A stretch of 33,615 nucleotides of DNA, from positions 1 through 33,615 of the forward strand of contig JAZNXY010000037.1 in assembly GCA_045594105.1 (NCBI GenBank), written 5' to 3'. A program made the position numbers and the translations under genes. A model generated the notes under the pieces. The model was not told where the DNA came from, did no database searches, and saw only the letters and a list, made by a program, of their open reading frames with translations. Of the stretch, positions 21,850 to 29,822 are shown in pieces (within the stretch, counting starts at the first letter, position 1; each line of letters opens with the position of its first letter). Source of the stretch: URNF01 sp045594105 (lineage in GTDB: Bacteria; Bacillota; Clostridia; Oscillospirales; Acutalibacteraceae).

Positions 21850-23022
21850 ATGAAAACAGTCAGGGAAACACTCCATACACCCGTAACACATACCTGCGAC
21901 GTGCTGGTGGCAGGCGGCGGTATCGGCGGTATCGCAGCTGCTTTGGCGGCGGCACGGCAGGGCAAACGGGTCATTCTGTTAGAACGAGGGTTTATGCTCG
22001 GCGGGCTTGCTACCGCAGGTCTTATTGTTATCTATCTGCCCTTGTGTGACGGCTACGGCAAGCAGGTGTCTTTTGGTATTGCGGAGGAATTGTTGCGGTT
22101 GTCGGTCAGCATCCCTGCCAAGGGCTTTGGCATTCGTGAGGCATGGATAAAAGACGGTGTACGCACCGAAAAGGATGCACGGTTTGAGGCGGATTTTAAT
22201 CCGCAGCTGTTTGCTATACTTGCCGAGCAGGCGTTACTGAAAGAAAAGGTCACTGTTTTATACGACACACGTGCAGTAGCAACCGCTATGGAGCACGATC
22301 GCATCACCGCCGTGATTGCCGAAAACAAATCGGGACGGTTTGCGGTTGCAGCAGGTGCCGTTATAGACGCAACAGGCGATGCGGATATTGTGCATCTCTG
22401 CGGTGCACCCACCGCCGCACAGCCGAGAAACGTGTTATCCACGTGGTATTTCGGCGTCGGGCAGGAGGGGTACCGTGTCAGCGTTTTTAACGAGGGATAT
22501 CAACACGCAGAAAACGCAAAACGCCTGTATAGCGGTGTTGACGGAGATGCGAACTCGACATTTATGTGTAACATACACGACTGGATTTTGAAGGATACGC
22601 AAAACCGACGTGACAACGGCGACACCGATTGGCAGCCGGCCACCATCCCTACCACCCTGCCTGTACGTATGACCCGCCGTATAGACGGTGCGTATACATT
22701 GGATGACGCTGAAATGCATACCCATTTTGAAGACAGTATCGGGCTTGTATCCGACTGGAGAAAACGCGGACCGGTATATGAGGTGCCATTTCGCACCCTC
22801 TACTGCAACAAGGTAAAAAATCTGCTGACCGCAGGACGTTGTACCTCGGTGACCGATGCTATGTGGGATATTATGCGTGTCATTCCGTGCTGTGCGGTAA
22901 CAGGTGAGGCGGCAGGCGTTGCCGCTGCACTTTCGAATGATATGTCCACGCTGGACGTGAAAACATTACAAGAGACGTTACGCCGTAACGGTGTTGTGAT
23001 CCACGAGGATGAGTTAAACTAA
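21850..23022 (+). CDS. FAD-dependent oxidoreductase (FAD_oxidored/PF12831 type)
   Basis: 390 residues. An N-terminal FAD-binding Rossmann fold: CDVLVAGGGIGGIAAALAAARQGKRVILLERG (about 17-48, G-x-G-x-x-G and the ribose-binding Glu), then GGLATAG. A second FAD contact is VIDATGDADIVHLCG, and the closing dinucleotide motif is KNLLTAGRCTSVTDAMWDIMRVIPCCAVTGEAAGVAAAL. These match a family of flavoproteins found near carbohydrate genes in gut Clostridia, some fused to sugar-binding modules; the substrate is not predictable. ATG at 21850 is taken because it lies downstream of the promoter and gives a standard N-terminus; its ribosome site (AGAGAAG) is modest. Longer in-frame starts would overlap the sigK coding region. 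Confidence 0.83.
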   Translation: MKTVRETLHTPVTHTCDVLVAGGGIGGIAAALAAARQGKRVILLERGFMLGGLATAGLIVIYLPLCDGYGKQVSFGIAEELLRLSVSIPAKGFGIREAWIKDGVRTEKDARFEADFNPQLFAILAEQALLKEKVTVLYDTRAVATAMEHDRITAVIAENKSGRFAVAAGAVIDATGDADIVHLCGAPTAAQPRNVLSTWYFGVGQEGYRVSVFNEGYQHAENAKRLYSGVDGDANSTFMCNIHDWILKDTQNRRDNGDTDWQPATIPTTLPVRMTRRIDGAYTLDDAEMHTHFEDSIGLVSDWRKRGPVYEVPFRTLYCNKVKNLLTAGRCTSVTDAMWDIMRVIPCCAVTGEAAGVAAALSNDMSTLDVKTLQETLRRNGVVIHEDELN

Positions 23023-23054
23023 AAAAACCGCTGTGCGAATGCACAGCGGTTTTT
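23023..23054. terminator. Bidirectional terminator between the oxidoreductase gene and lysC
   Basis: A perfect 14-bp stem (23023-23036 with 23041-23054) around GAAT, core CCGCTGTGC/GCACAGCGG, with A5 and T5 in the stem. Confidence 0.93.
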
Positions 23055-23063
23055 ACGTTTTGT

Positions 23064-23537
23064 TTAGTTTTCGAAGAACTTTGCGTGGATGGCGGCAACA
23101 GCACGGTCGGCATCTGCGGTCGGAATGAGCGCAGACACTTTGATTTCGCTGGTGGAAATCATCGCAATGTTGATTTTGCTGTCAGCAAGTGCCTCGAACA
23201 TGGTGGCGGCAACACCTTCGTGGGTTTCCATGCCTGCACCGACGATGGATACCTTCGCAAAGCTGTTATCGGTAGAAATGCTCTTCGCACCAACCAGATC
23301 ACAATATTCACGAAGTGCTTCCACAGCGGCCTCGCCTTTTCCGCCGGGCACGGTGAAGGTGATGTCCTTGGTGCCGTCACGACCGACAGACTGCAGAATG
23401 ATGTCTACGTTGATATGTGCGTTCGCCACACGGGAGAACACCTTAAATGCAATACCGGGTTCATCCGGCAGACCTACAATCATAACGCTGGCGACGTCTG
23501 TATCCTTCGCCACACTCTTAATCAGCATTTTTTCCAT
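23064..23537 (-). CDS. Aspartate kinase beta subunit from an internal in-frame start
   Basis: Inside lysC, codon 245 is an ATG (23535-23537) preceded after seven bases by AAGGAGGT (23545-23552 on the opposite strand), a full match to the anti-Shine-Dalgarno. Translation from it gives a 157-residue protein beginning MEKMLIKSVAKDTDVASVM and containing both ACT domains. Bacillus aspartokinase II and Corynebacterium LysC make just such a beta subunit from an internal start at the same domain boundary. The DNA encoding the linker residues KEVTK thus doubles as a ribosome site. Confidence 0.75.
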   Translation of the reverse strand: MEKMLIKSVAKDTDVASVMIVGLPDEPGIAFKVFSRVANAHINVDIILQSVGRDGTKDITFTVPGGKGEAAVEALREYCDLVGAKSISTDNSFAKVSIVGAGMETHEGVAATMFEALADSKINIAMISTSEIKVSALIPTADADRAVAAIHAKFFEN

Positions 23538-24269
23538 TTTGGTTACCTCCTTGACTACTGTACCGGGTACATTTCTGATGCTGGAACGTACTTCCAGCGC
23601 AACGTTATATTTTTTCGCCATTTCTACCGAGCGGTTGTTGAGCACCTGCGCACCCAAGGTCGCAAGCTCCAACATCTCATCATACGTAATCTCGTCCAGC
23701 TTAAATGCATCGGGCACTTTGCGAGGATCGGCGGTGTACACACCGTCTACGTCGGTGTAAATCTGACATACGTCCGCTTTCATCGCCGCCGCAATTGCCA
23801 CAGCACTCGTATCCGAGCCGCCACGACCCAGGGTGGTGATGTCGTCATATTTGTTGATACCCTGGAACCCTGCCACAATCACAATCTTCTTCTGATCCAG
23901 GCAGTTACGGATACGTTCGGTATCCACACGGCGAATACGGGCGGCGGAATACACCGAGGTGGTAACGAAGCCGGCCTGCCAGCCGAGCAGGGAAATTGCC
24001 GGACAGCCAAGCGACTCAATCGCCATAGCGAGCAGCGAAATAGAAATCTGTTCGCCCGCCGCCATCAGCATATCCATTTCACGCTTACTGCCTTTGGGGT
24101 TGATTTCCACACCTTTTGCAATCAGATCATCGGTGGTATCACCCTGTGCAGAAACCACAACCACCACGTCGTTGCCTTCACGGTAGCAATCCACACAGGT
24201 CTTTGCCACACGACGCAGACATTCGGCATCTTTTACCGAAGAGCCGCCGAATTTTTTAACTACTAACAT
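23064..24269 (-). CDS. lysC: Aspartate kinase (alpha subunit, full length)
   Basis: 401 residues. Phosphorylates aspartate, the first step towards lysine, threonine and methionine. Kinase domain 1-245 or so with KKFGGSSV (5-12), VVVVSAQGDTTDDLI, GRGGSDTSAVAIAAAMKADVCQIYTDVDGVYTADPR, and LATLGAQVLNNRSVEMAKKY. Two ACT regulatory domains follow (about 262-401: VMIVGLPDEPGIAFKVFSRVA and VSIVGAGMETHEGVAATMFEALADSKINIAMISTSEIKVS). The layout is that of monofunctional, lysine- or threonine-feedback-controlled enzymes with an alpha2-beta2 form. The beta subunit appears to start inside at 23537. It is cotranscribed with hom, 12 bases downstream of the hom stop; AAGGAGG precedes the ATG. Confidence 0.97.
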   Translation of the reverse strand: MLVVKKFGGSSVKDAECLRRVAKTCVDCYREGNDVVVVVSAQGDTTDDLIAKGVEINPKGSKREMDMLMAAGEQISISLLAMAIESLGCPAISLLGWQAGFVTTSVYSAARIRRVDTERIRNCLDQKKIVIVAGFQGINKYDDITTLGRGGSDTSAVAIAAAMKADVCQIYTDVDGVYTADPRKVPDAFKLDEITYDEMLELATLGAQVLNNRSVEMAKKYNVALEVRSSIRNVPGTVVKEVTKMEKMLIKSVAKDTDVASVMIVGLPDEPGIAFKVFSRVANAHINVDIILQSVGRDGTKDITFTVPGGKGEAAVEALREYCDLVGAKSISTDNSFAKVSIVGAGMETHEGVAATMFEALADSKINIAMISTSEIKVSALIPTADADRAVAAIHAKFFEN

Positions 24270-24281
24270 TTCAGTGCCTCC

Positions 24282-25511
24282 TTATAAGAGTCGGATACGG
24301 CTTAAAACCGTTATATCCTGTAAGGTATCCAATTTTTCTTTCAAATCCGCTTCACGCAGTGCGGGGGTAACAAATCCGAACTCGGTTGCGGGCGCACCCG
24401 GAACGGTCACCTGTTTTACGGTGCCGAATGCGTTGCCGATACCCATCCAGGCGGTAGCGGCATCTTCACAATGCACACGAACAAGCATCTGCACCGCTTT
24501 TTGTTCGCTGTTCCCAACGTAGTTTTCGGGTGCTGTATCCCAGCAGAGATATTTTCTGGCACCAAGGTGCTTTACCGCATCCATCACATCAGCAACCACA
24601 GCGGAGGCGGTGGGGAACTTGCCTGCACCCTTGCCGTAAAATACCGTTTCACCAACGGCATCACCGATCACCATAACGGCATTAAACACATCCTTGACAC
24701 CGGACAACAGGTTATCGTTCATTACCACACGGGGTGCTACGGTACAATATACCTGCTCGCCGTCCTTTTCTGCGTGGCCAATCAGCTTAATAACGCCGCC
24801 TAAAGCCGCCGCATACTGTACATCGGTCAGGGAGATGTCACGGATACCCTCGGTGCTTACCGCATCGGGATACACGTGTTTACCGAAAGCCAAAGAGGCC
24901 AAAATACAGATTTTACGGCACGCATCCAGACCGTCAATGTCGGCAGAGGGGTCACGTTCGGCATAGCCGAGCTCCTGTGCCAGCTTCAGCGCATCCTCAA
25001 ACTGCATACCGTCATCAATCATCTTGGTAAGCATAAAGTTGGTGGTGCCATTCAAAATACCGGCAATTTCAAGCACGTTGTTCGCAGCAAGGCACTGGTC
25101 TAACGGACGCAAAATCGGAATGCCGCCGCCCACACTCGCTTCAAACAGGAAGTTGACGTTCTTTTCCTTTGCAATGCTGAGCAGCTCGTCGCCCTTTTGT
25201 GCCACCAGCTCTTTGTTGGAGGTCACAACACTTTTGCCTGCCAGCAGGCACGCTTTTACGTAATCGTATGCCGGGTGCAGACCGCCCATGGTTTCCACAA
25301 CCACACGGATTTCCGCATCTTCCAAAATATCTTCAAAACGTTTGGTGAACAAATCGGCATACGCACAATCAGGAAACTCACGCAAATCGAGAATCTTCAC
25401 GGTTTCAATGGCATCGCCCGCTTTTTGTGCAATATGCGCAGCATTATTGCGCAGCAATTCCGCGACACCGCAGCCAACCACGCCGTGTCCCATAATGGCT
25501 ACCTTTATCAT
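24282..25511 (-). CDS. hom: Homoserine dehydrogenase
   Basis: 409 residues. Reduces aspartate semialdehyde to homoserine for threonine and methionine synthesis. NAD(P)-binding G-x-G-x-x-G in IMGHGVVGCGVAELL (about 6-20), VVETMGGLHPAYDYV, TSNKELVAQKG, FEASVGGGIPILRPL, the signature GILNGTTNFMLTKM, and AERDPSADIDGLDACRKICILA with the catalytic Asp/Lys residues. The region after about 330 is the divergent C-terminal part where an ACT domain usually lies; READLKEKLDTLQDITVLSRIRLL suggests a reduced ACT. First gene of hom-lysC. The leader from the predicted promoter is only about 40 bases, so no T-box or lysine riboswitch is present. Confidence 0.97.
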   Translation of the reverse strand: MIKVAIMGHGVVGCGVAELLRNNAAHIAQKAGDAIETVKILDLREFPDCAYADLFTKRFEDILEDAEIRVVVETMGGLHPAYDYVKACLLAGKSVVTSNKELVAQKGDELLSIAKEKNVNFLFEASVGGGIPILRPLDQCLAANNVLEIAGILNGTTNFMLTKMIDDGMQFEDALKLAQELGYAERDPSADIDGLDACRKICILASLAFGKHVYPDAVSTEGIRDISLTDVQYAAALGGVIKLIGHAEKDGEQVYCTVAPRVVMNDNLLSGVKDVFNAVMVIGDAVGETVFYGKGAGKFPTASAVVADVMDAVKHLGARKYLCWDTAPENYVGNSEQKAVQMLVRVHCEDAATAWMGIGNAFGTVKQVTVPGAPATEFGFVTPALREADLKEKLDTLQDITVLSRIRLL

Positions 25512-25522
25512 TCACTACACCG

Positions 25523-25558
25523 TCCTTTCTATTCAAATGCCTATACAGATAGAAAGGA
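25523..25558. promoter_or_regulatory. Inverted repeat at the hom promoter
   Basis: TCCTTTCTAT (25523-25532) and ATAGAAAGGA (25549-25558) are perfect 10-base arms, 16 bases apart. One overlaps the -10 box and the other the hom ribosome site, as expected of an operator. The regulator is unknown. Confidence 0.4.
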
Positions 25559-25583
25559 TAGCATACTTTTTTTCTCTTTGCAA
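25555..25583 (-). promoter_or_regulatory. Promoter for hom-lysC
   Basis: Read on minus: TTGCAA (25578-25583), 17 bases, TATCCT (25555-25560), with TGC before it as an extended -10. Confidence 0.65.
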
Positions 25584-25679
25584 GTATTTTGTCGTATAAA
25601 TATACCTTTGATAATGTGCTTTTACCTCACTTTCAAAAAATATTCACATTTTGAACACACACTTGTCATGACCCTTCGG

Positions 25680-25685
25680 TATAAT
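25680..25685 (+). promoter_or_regulatory. Probable -10 box for the ABC exporter operon
   Basis: A consensus TATAAT lies 31 bases before the ATG at 25716, but no recognisable -35 box stands 16-18 bases upstream. The promoter may need an activator. Confidence 0.4.
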
Positions 25686-25715
25686 GATTACCATACAAAG
25701 GAAGGAGTGCCTTAT

Positions 25716-27305
25716 ATGTACATACTTAAAAATGCCCTGCGTAACATTCGCAGGTCCAAAATGCGCAATTTACTTATCGGTGTCATCGTGTTGGTGATTG
25801 CCACTGCCTGCTGTCTTGGTTTATCCATTCGACAAGCGGCGGTCAACGCCAAAAAGGCAGGTCTTGAAAATCTTACCGTCACCGCACAAATCTCGTTTGA
25901 CCGTCAATCGATGATGCAGGGTTTCGGTAATAAAGAAGACCGTTTGCAGGGCTTGCAGAAAATGCAGGAACTCACCTTAGAGCAAATGCAGACCTACGCA
26001 AAAAATGAAAACGTTAAAGACTTTTACTATTCCCTGTCCGTTTCTATGAGCGCAGGAGAGGATCTTTCCCCCGTTGAAACGCAATTTTCAGGCGGCAGCG
26101 ATAATTCGCAAGGCGGTATGCCTTCCTTTGGCGGCGGTCAAGGCGGCGGCGGTTTCAAGCAAATGATGGGCGGTATGGGTACGCAAGGCGATTTCACCTT
26201 ATCTGCATACAGCACCTTTGATGCGATGACCGCTTTTGCAGAAGGCACTTCCGCGGTAACGTCCGGCAGTTTCTTTGAAATTGACAGCACGGAAAACACC
26301 TGCGTTATCAGTGACGAACTCGCCACTTTGAACGAATTGGCCGTTGGAGACACCATTACGTTGTTAAACCCCAACGACACCGAAGAAACGCTGACTTTAA
26401 CCGTTTGCGGTATCTACCACAACGAAGAAGCGTCGGTTGGCGGTGGTTTTATGCAAGGTTTTTCTGCTGCATCCGACCCTGCCAACACCATTTACATGCC
26501 GTACACGACTCTTAAAACAGCAGTAGACACGTCTGCGGCAAACGCAGAGACTTCCACCGATGAAAACACCGGCCGTGAAATGTCCACCGCTATGCGCGGT
26601 ACCACCAACGGTACCTACGTTTTCGCAAGTGCGGATGCGCTTGCTGCTTTTGAAGAAAGCATCGACCTGCCTGATGGATATGCGGTATCCTCCAGCGATA
26701 TTTCCGCCTTCGAGCAGAGCCTTGTACCGCTTGAATCCCTTGCAAAATTCGCAGGTTGGTTCCTGCTTATTGTACTGATTATCGGCGGTCTCATTTTGGT
26801 GGTGTTCAACGTATTCAGCGTACGTGAACGCACCCACGAAATCGGCGTGCTCACCGCTATTGGTATGAAAAAGCATAAGGTGGCGGCGCAGTTTATCACC
26901 GAAGTGTTTGTCGTAACCTTTGTGGCTTTGCTGATCGGCACGGCTATCGGCGCGGTTGTAGCAGTACCTGCTACCAACGCATTGTTGGAAGCGCAAACCA
27001 CCACTACCCAAAATCAGAGCGACCGTTTCCAAGAAAATCTCGGCTTTGGCGGTATGGCGCCCCCTTCGGATATGCCGGGCGGCAACGACCGACCCGATAC
27101 GGGCAGTTTTGGCGGCTTTGGCGACTTCTTTGGCGACATGGGTGGCAAAATGACCAACTACGTCACCGAAGTTTCTTCCGCTACCGACTTTACGGTGGTG
27201 TTACAGCTACTTGGCATCGGCTTGGGCTTGACGTTATTATCATCACTGGCGGCGGTGTCGTCTATTATGCGATATGAACCGCTGAAGATTCTCAGCAAAG
27301 GTTAA
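25716..27305 (+). CDS. MacB/FtsX-type ABC transporter permease with Gly/Met-rich loops
   Basis: 529 residues. One N-terminal helix (about 17-38, after NIRRSKMRN), a large extracytoplasmic domain, and three C-terminal helices with the FtsX signature (FNVFSVRERTHEIGVLTAIGMKKHKVAAQFITEVFVVTFVALLIGTAIGA, and LTLLSSLAAVSSIMRYEPLKILSKG). This is the type VII (mechanotransmission) ABC exporter fold. Two low-complexity stretches are notable: GGMPSFGGGQGGGGFKQMMG in the large domain, and FGGMAPPSDMPGGNDRPDTG plus a Gly/Phe/Met run between the last helices. The ATG at 25716 follows AAGGAG by eight bases; earlier in-frame starts would run into hom. The ATPase gene follows 12 bases later. The substrate could be a peptide, lipid or antibiotic, or the system could act in envelope-stress signalling. 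Confidence 0.88.
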   Translation: MYILKNALRNIRRSKMRNLLIGVIVLVIATACCLGLSIRQAAVNAKKAGLENLTVTAQISFDRQSMMQGFGNKEDRLQGLQKMQELTLEQMQTYAKNENVKDFYYSLSVSMSAGEDLSPVETQFSGGSDNSQGGMPSFGGGQGGGGFKQMMGGMGTQGDFTLSAYSTFDAMTAFAEGTSAVTSGSFFEIDSTENTCVISDELATLNELAVGDTITLLNPNDTEETLTLTVCGIYHNEEASVGGGFMQGFSAASDPANTIYMPYTTLKTAVDTSAANAETSTDENTGREMSTAMRGTTNGTYVFASADALAAFEESIDLPDGYAVSSSDISAFEQSLVPLESLAKFAGWFLLIVLIIGGLILVVFNVFSVRERTHEIGVLTAIGMKKHKVAAQFITEVFVVTFVALLIGTAIGAVVAVPATNALLEAQTTTTQNQSDRFQENLGFGGMAPPSDMPGGNDRPDTGSFGGFGDFFGDMGGKMTNYVTEVSSATDFTVVLQLLGIGLGLTLLSSLAAVSSIMRYEPLKILSKG

Positions 27306-27317
27306 GGAGGGACGGAC

Positions 27318-28016
27318 ATGGCTATTTTAGAATTAAACAATGTCGGTTTCACCTATGACCGACGCCACAACATTTTAGAAAACATCAATTACAGCTTTGA
27401 CAACGGCAAAATGTACGCCATCGTCGGCCGTTCGGGTGCAGGTAAAACCACCCTTTTGTCTTTGCTCTCCGCGCTCACCAAGCCTACGGCAGGCACCATC
27501 ACCTTCGAAGGTAAAGATATTACCCAAATTGACCCGTACACCTACCGTAGCAAAATGGTGGGCGTAGTATTCCAGAGTTTTAACCTGCTTCCCCACCTGA
27601 CCGCGCTCGAAAACGTGGAATTGTCTATGGAAATTGCAGGTGTGAAAGCCAAGGGTAAACGCCAAAAGGCGTTGGAACTGCTTGAAAAAGTGGAGCTTGA
27701 TGAGGAACGTGCACGCAGACCTGTTTTACAGCTTTCGGGCGGTGAGCAACAACGCGTGGCTATCGCCCGTGCGCTGTCTTACGATCCGCAGGTTCTTTTG
27801 GCGGACGAGCCTACCGGCAACCTTGACGAAGAAACCGAACAGTCGGTTATCGCCATTCTCCGTCGGTTGGCGGAAGAAGAAAACAAGTGCGTTATCGTGG
27901 TGACCCACGCGGCGCCCGTTGCGGATGCCGCTGATGAGGTATATACCCTCGTACGCAACGTCAAAAAAACAGCACCACCCAAAAAGCAAAAAGCTTCTAC
28001 GTTAGATTTGGACTAA
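27318..28016 (+). CDS. ABC transporter ATP-binding protein (MacB/LolD type)
   Basis: 232 residues forming a single nucleotide-binding domain: Walker A GRSGAGKT (37-44), Q-loop VVFQSFNLLPHLTALENV, signature LSGGEQQRVAIARAL (139-153), Walker B VLLADEPTGNLD (159-170) and the switch His in VIVVTHAAPVADAADEVY. The FQ-x-FNLLP and DEPTGNLD motifs place it with the ATPases of FtsX-type permeases. The ATG is 12 bases after the permease stop, with AAGGAGG upstream, so the pair forms one exporter. The C-terminus adds a short basic tail (KKTAPPKKQK). A bidirectional terminator follows. Confidence 0.95.
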   Translation: MAILELNNVGFTYDRRHNILENINYSFDNGKMYAIVGRSGAGKTTLLSLLSALTKPTAGTITFEGKDITQIDPYTYRSKMVGVVFQSFNLLPHLTALENVELSMEIAGVKAKGKRQKALELLEKVELDEERARRPVLQLSGGEQQRVAIARALSYDPQVLLADEPTGNLDEETEQSVIAILRRLAEEENKCVIVVTHAAPVADAADEVYTLVRNVKKTAPPKKQKASTLDLD

Positions 28017-28024
28017 CCTTATAG

Positions 28025-28060
28025 AAAAGAGCCGTGATACATTTGTATCGCGGCTCTTTT
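28025..28060. terminator. Bidirectional terminator between ABC exporter and ABC importer genes
   Basis: A 16-bp stem (28025-28040 with 28045-28060) around ATTT, with one T/G mismatch: AAAAGAGCCG...CGGCTCTTTT. Confidence 0.92.
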
Positions 28061-28063
28061 CTT

Positions 28064-28915
28064 TTATCCCTTCACCGCTCCTGCCATAACACCTTTGACG
28101 ATGTGTTTCTGACAAGCGGCATAAAATATGATCACGGGCAATACAGCAAGTACGAGCAACGCCATATTCACGCCCGTATCCACCGTGCCGTAGCTATCCT
28201 TGACCGCTCGCTGAATGGCAATGGGAATGGTCTCAAAGCCACGGGTTTTATCCAGCACCAGATACGGCAACAGGTAATCATTCCACACCCACATGGTCTG
28301 CAAAATCGCCACCGAAATATAGGTCGGCTTCATAATCGGCAGTACCACACGGAAAAATATCTGCGGCGGCGAGCAGCCGTCAATGGTAGCGGCTTCTTCA
28401 ATTGACAGAGGAATAGACCGTACAAAGCCGCTGAACATAAACACCGCCAATCCGGCACCAAAACCGAGATACACAATCGGAATGGTGTACGGAGAGGTCA
28501 ACCCGCTTTCGTTCGCCACCATAGACAAGGTAAACATCACCATTTGGAACGGTACCGCCATAGAAAACACAAATAAAAAATACAAAAGACGGCAAAATCT
28601 TGTGTTGACACGGCTTAAATACCACGCACACATCGAGGTGCAGATCAAAATCAGCAGCACCGACAAAACAGTGATCACCAAGCTGTAAAACGCCGCTTTT
28701 ATCATATCGATTTCCTGCAAGCCACGGACAAAGTTTCCGAAACCTACTGCCGTCTCGCCGTTTGGCAATGCAAAGAAGCTGCGTACAATACCGTCTTTGG
28801 TTTTGAAGGCATTATAAAACACCGTAAGCAGCGGCACCGCATACATTGCGCAGAATATCGCAAAAAACACCGACAATGCCACTTCGGATGCACGATACGG
28901 TTCTTTTTTTGTCAT
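28064..28915 (-). CDS. Carbohydrate ABC transporter permease (MalG type)
   Basis: 283 residues with six membrane helices and the cytoplasmic EAA loop IEEAATIDGCSPPQIFFRVVLPIMKP, which docks on the ATPase. The N-terminal helix with YAVPLLTVFYNAFKT, then FALPNGETAVGFGNFV, the end of helix 5-6 with MWVWNDYLLPYLVL, and the closing KHIVKGVMAGAVKG are typical of MalG/UgpE-like partners. The ATG at 28913-28915 follows GGGAGGT and overlaps the stop of the upstream permease by four bases (ATGA); a longer in-frame start at 29050 would lie inside that gene. It acts with the other permease and the binding lipoprotein; the ATPase must come from elsewhere, probably a shared MsmK/UgpC-type protein. The sugar is unknown. 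Confidence 0.92.
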   Translation of the reverse strand: MTKKEPYRASEVALSVFFAIFCAMYAVPLLTVFYNAFKTKDGIVRSFFALPNGETAVGFGNFVRGLQEIDMIKAAFYSLVITVLSVLLILICTSMCAWYLSRVNTRFCRLLYFLFVFSMAVPFQMVMFTLSMVANESGLTSPYTIPIVYLGFGAGLAVFMFSGFVRSIPLSIEEAATIDGCSPPQIFFRVVLPIMKPTYISVAILQTMWVWNDYLLPYLVLDKTRGFETIPIAIQRAVKDSYGTVDTGVNMALLVLAVLPVIIFYAACQKHIVKGVMAGAVKG

Positions 28916-29793
28916 TGCTGTACCTCCCTTTTGCGGGTCAAGGACAACTGTATCAGCGAAATGGCGGCAACAATCAAAAAGAAGATAACCGCCATCGCCT
29001 GCGCCGTGCCGTGAGAGCGGGCAGAGTTGCCGTAGGTGTCGCTGATACACAAAGCAAGCATCTGGGTCATTTTGTGAGTGACGCCGCCCTCCCCCGTGAC
29101 CGCAGGCAAGCCGCCGGTCAGTGCGAGATTCTGGTCGTACAGCTTAAACGAGTTGGTGATAGACAAAAACAGACAAATGGTAACCGACGGCATCACCATC
29201 GGCAAGGTTACCTGCCGCAAGGTCTGCCACCCTGTCGCACCGTCTATTTTGGCGGCTTCAATCAGCGAGTCGGGTACCGCCTGCAAGCCCGCAATATAGA
29301 TAATCATCATATACCCAATCTGCTGCCAGCACAGCACCAACAACAAGCCCACAAAGCCGAAGGTGCTGCTGAAACTTAAATCTCTGCCGAACAGCGGTAT
29401 CAGCACACCGTAGTTTAACACCATTTTCCAAACATAGCCCAGCACAATGCCGCCGATGAGATTCGGCATAAAAAACACGGTACGGTACAGATTTCTGCCG
29501 GGAACACGGCGGGTCAACGCATAGGCGATGAAAAATGCCGCTACGTTGATAATCACCACCGAACACACCGAAAATATCACCGTAAACAACAGCGATTGCC
29601 AGAAATTATACTGTCCCGAAAGCAGTACCCGCTCGAAATTGTCAAAGCCAACAAAGGTAAACTTCTGCAACGTCTGAAACTCACAGAAGGAAAAGAACAC
29701 ACCGTATACAAACGGAACAATAAAACTTAAGGTAAACGCCGCCACGGTGGGAAGCAAAAACAAAAATGACCATTTGCGCAACGAATTATACAC
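28912..29793 (-). CDS. Carbohydrate ABC transporter permease (MalF/UgpA type)
   Basis: 293 residues, six membrane helices. The N-terminal segment FLFLLPTVAAFTLSFIVPFVYGVFFSF and FVGFDNFERVL are standard for UgpA/LacF-like permeases, and the EAA loop is LIEAAKIDGATGWQTLRQVTLPMVMP. The start is GTG at 29791-29793 with GGGAGGGG six bases upstream. It lies 29 bases after the stop of the binding-protein gene and overlaps the next permease gene. The order lipoprotein-permease-permease without an ATPase is common for sugar importers of Firmicutes. Confidence 0.92.
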   Translation of the reverse strand: MYNSLRKWSFLFLLPTVAAFTLSFIVPFVYGVFFSFCEFQTLQKFTFVGFDNFERVLLSGQYNFWQSLLFTVIFSVCSVVIINVAAFFIAYALTRRVPGRNLYRTVFFMPNLIGGIVLGYVWKMVLNYGVLIPLFGRDLSFSSTFGFVGLLLVLCWQQIGYMMIIYIAGLQAVPDSLIEAAKIDGATGWQTLRQVTLPMVMPSVTICLFLSITNSFKLYDQNLALTGGLPAVTGEGGVTHKMTQMLALCISDTYGNSARSHGTAQAMAVIFFLIVAAISLIQLSLTRKREVQQ

Positions 29794-29822
29794 GTATATC
29801 CCCTCCCACCGGATAACACTCT

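Noticed and set aside
23085..24266. A 393-codon open frame on plus across lysC
   Set aside because: Antisense shadow of aspartate kinase without promoter, ribosome site or domain.
25512..25715. T-box or lysine riboswitch ahead of hom-lysC
   Set aside because: The promoter lies within about 75 bases of the start, leaving no room, and neither a terminator nor a T-box-like element is present.
26090..26170. Gly-codon repeats as a CRISPR or tandem repeat array
   Set aside because: They are in-frame GGC-rich codons of the permease without regular unit length or spacers. The same holds for the Gly-rich parts of dnaJ and the DUF2207 gene.
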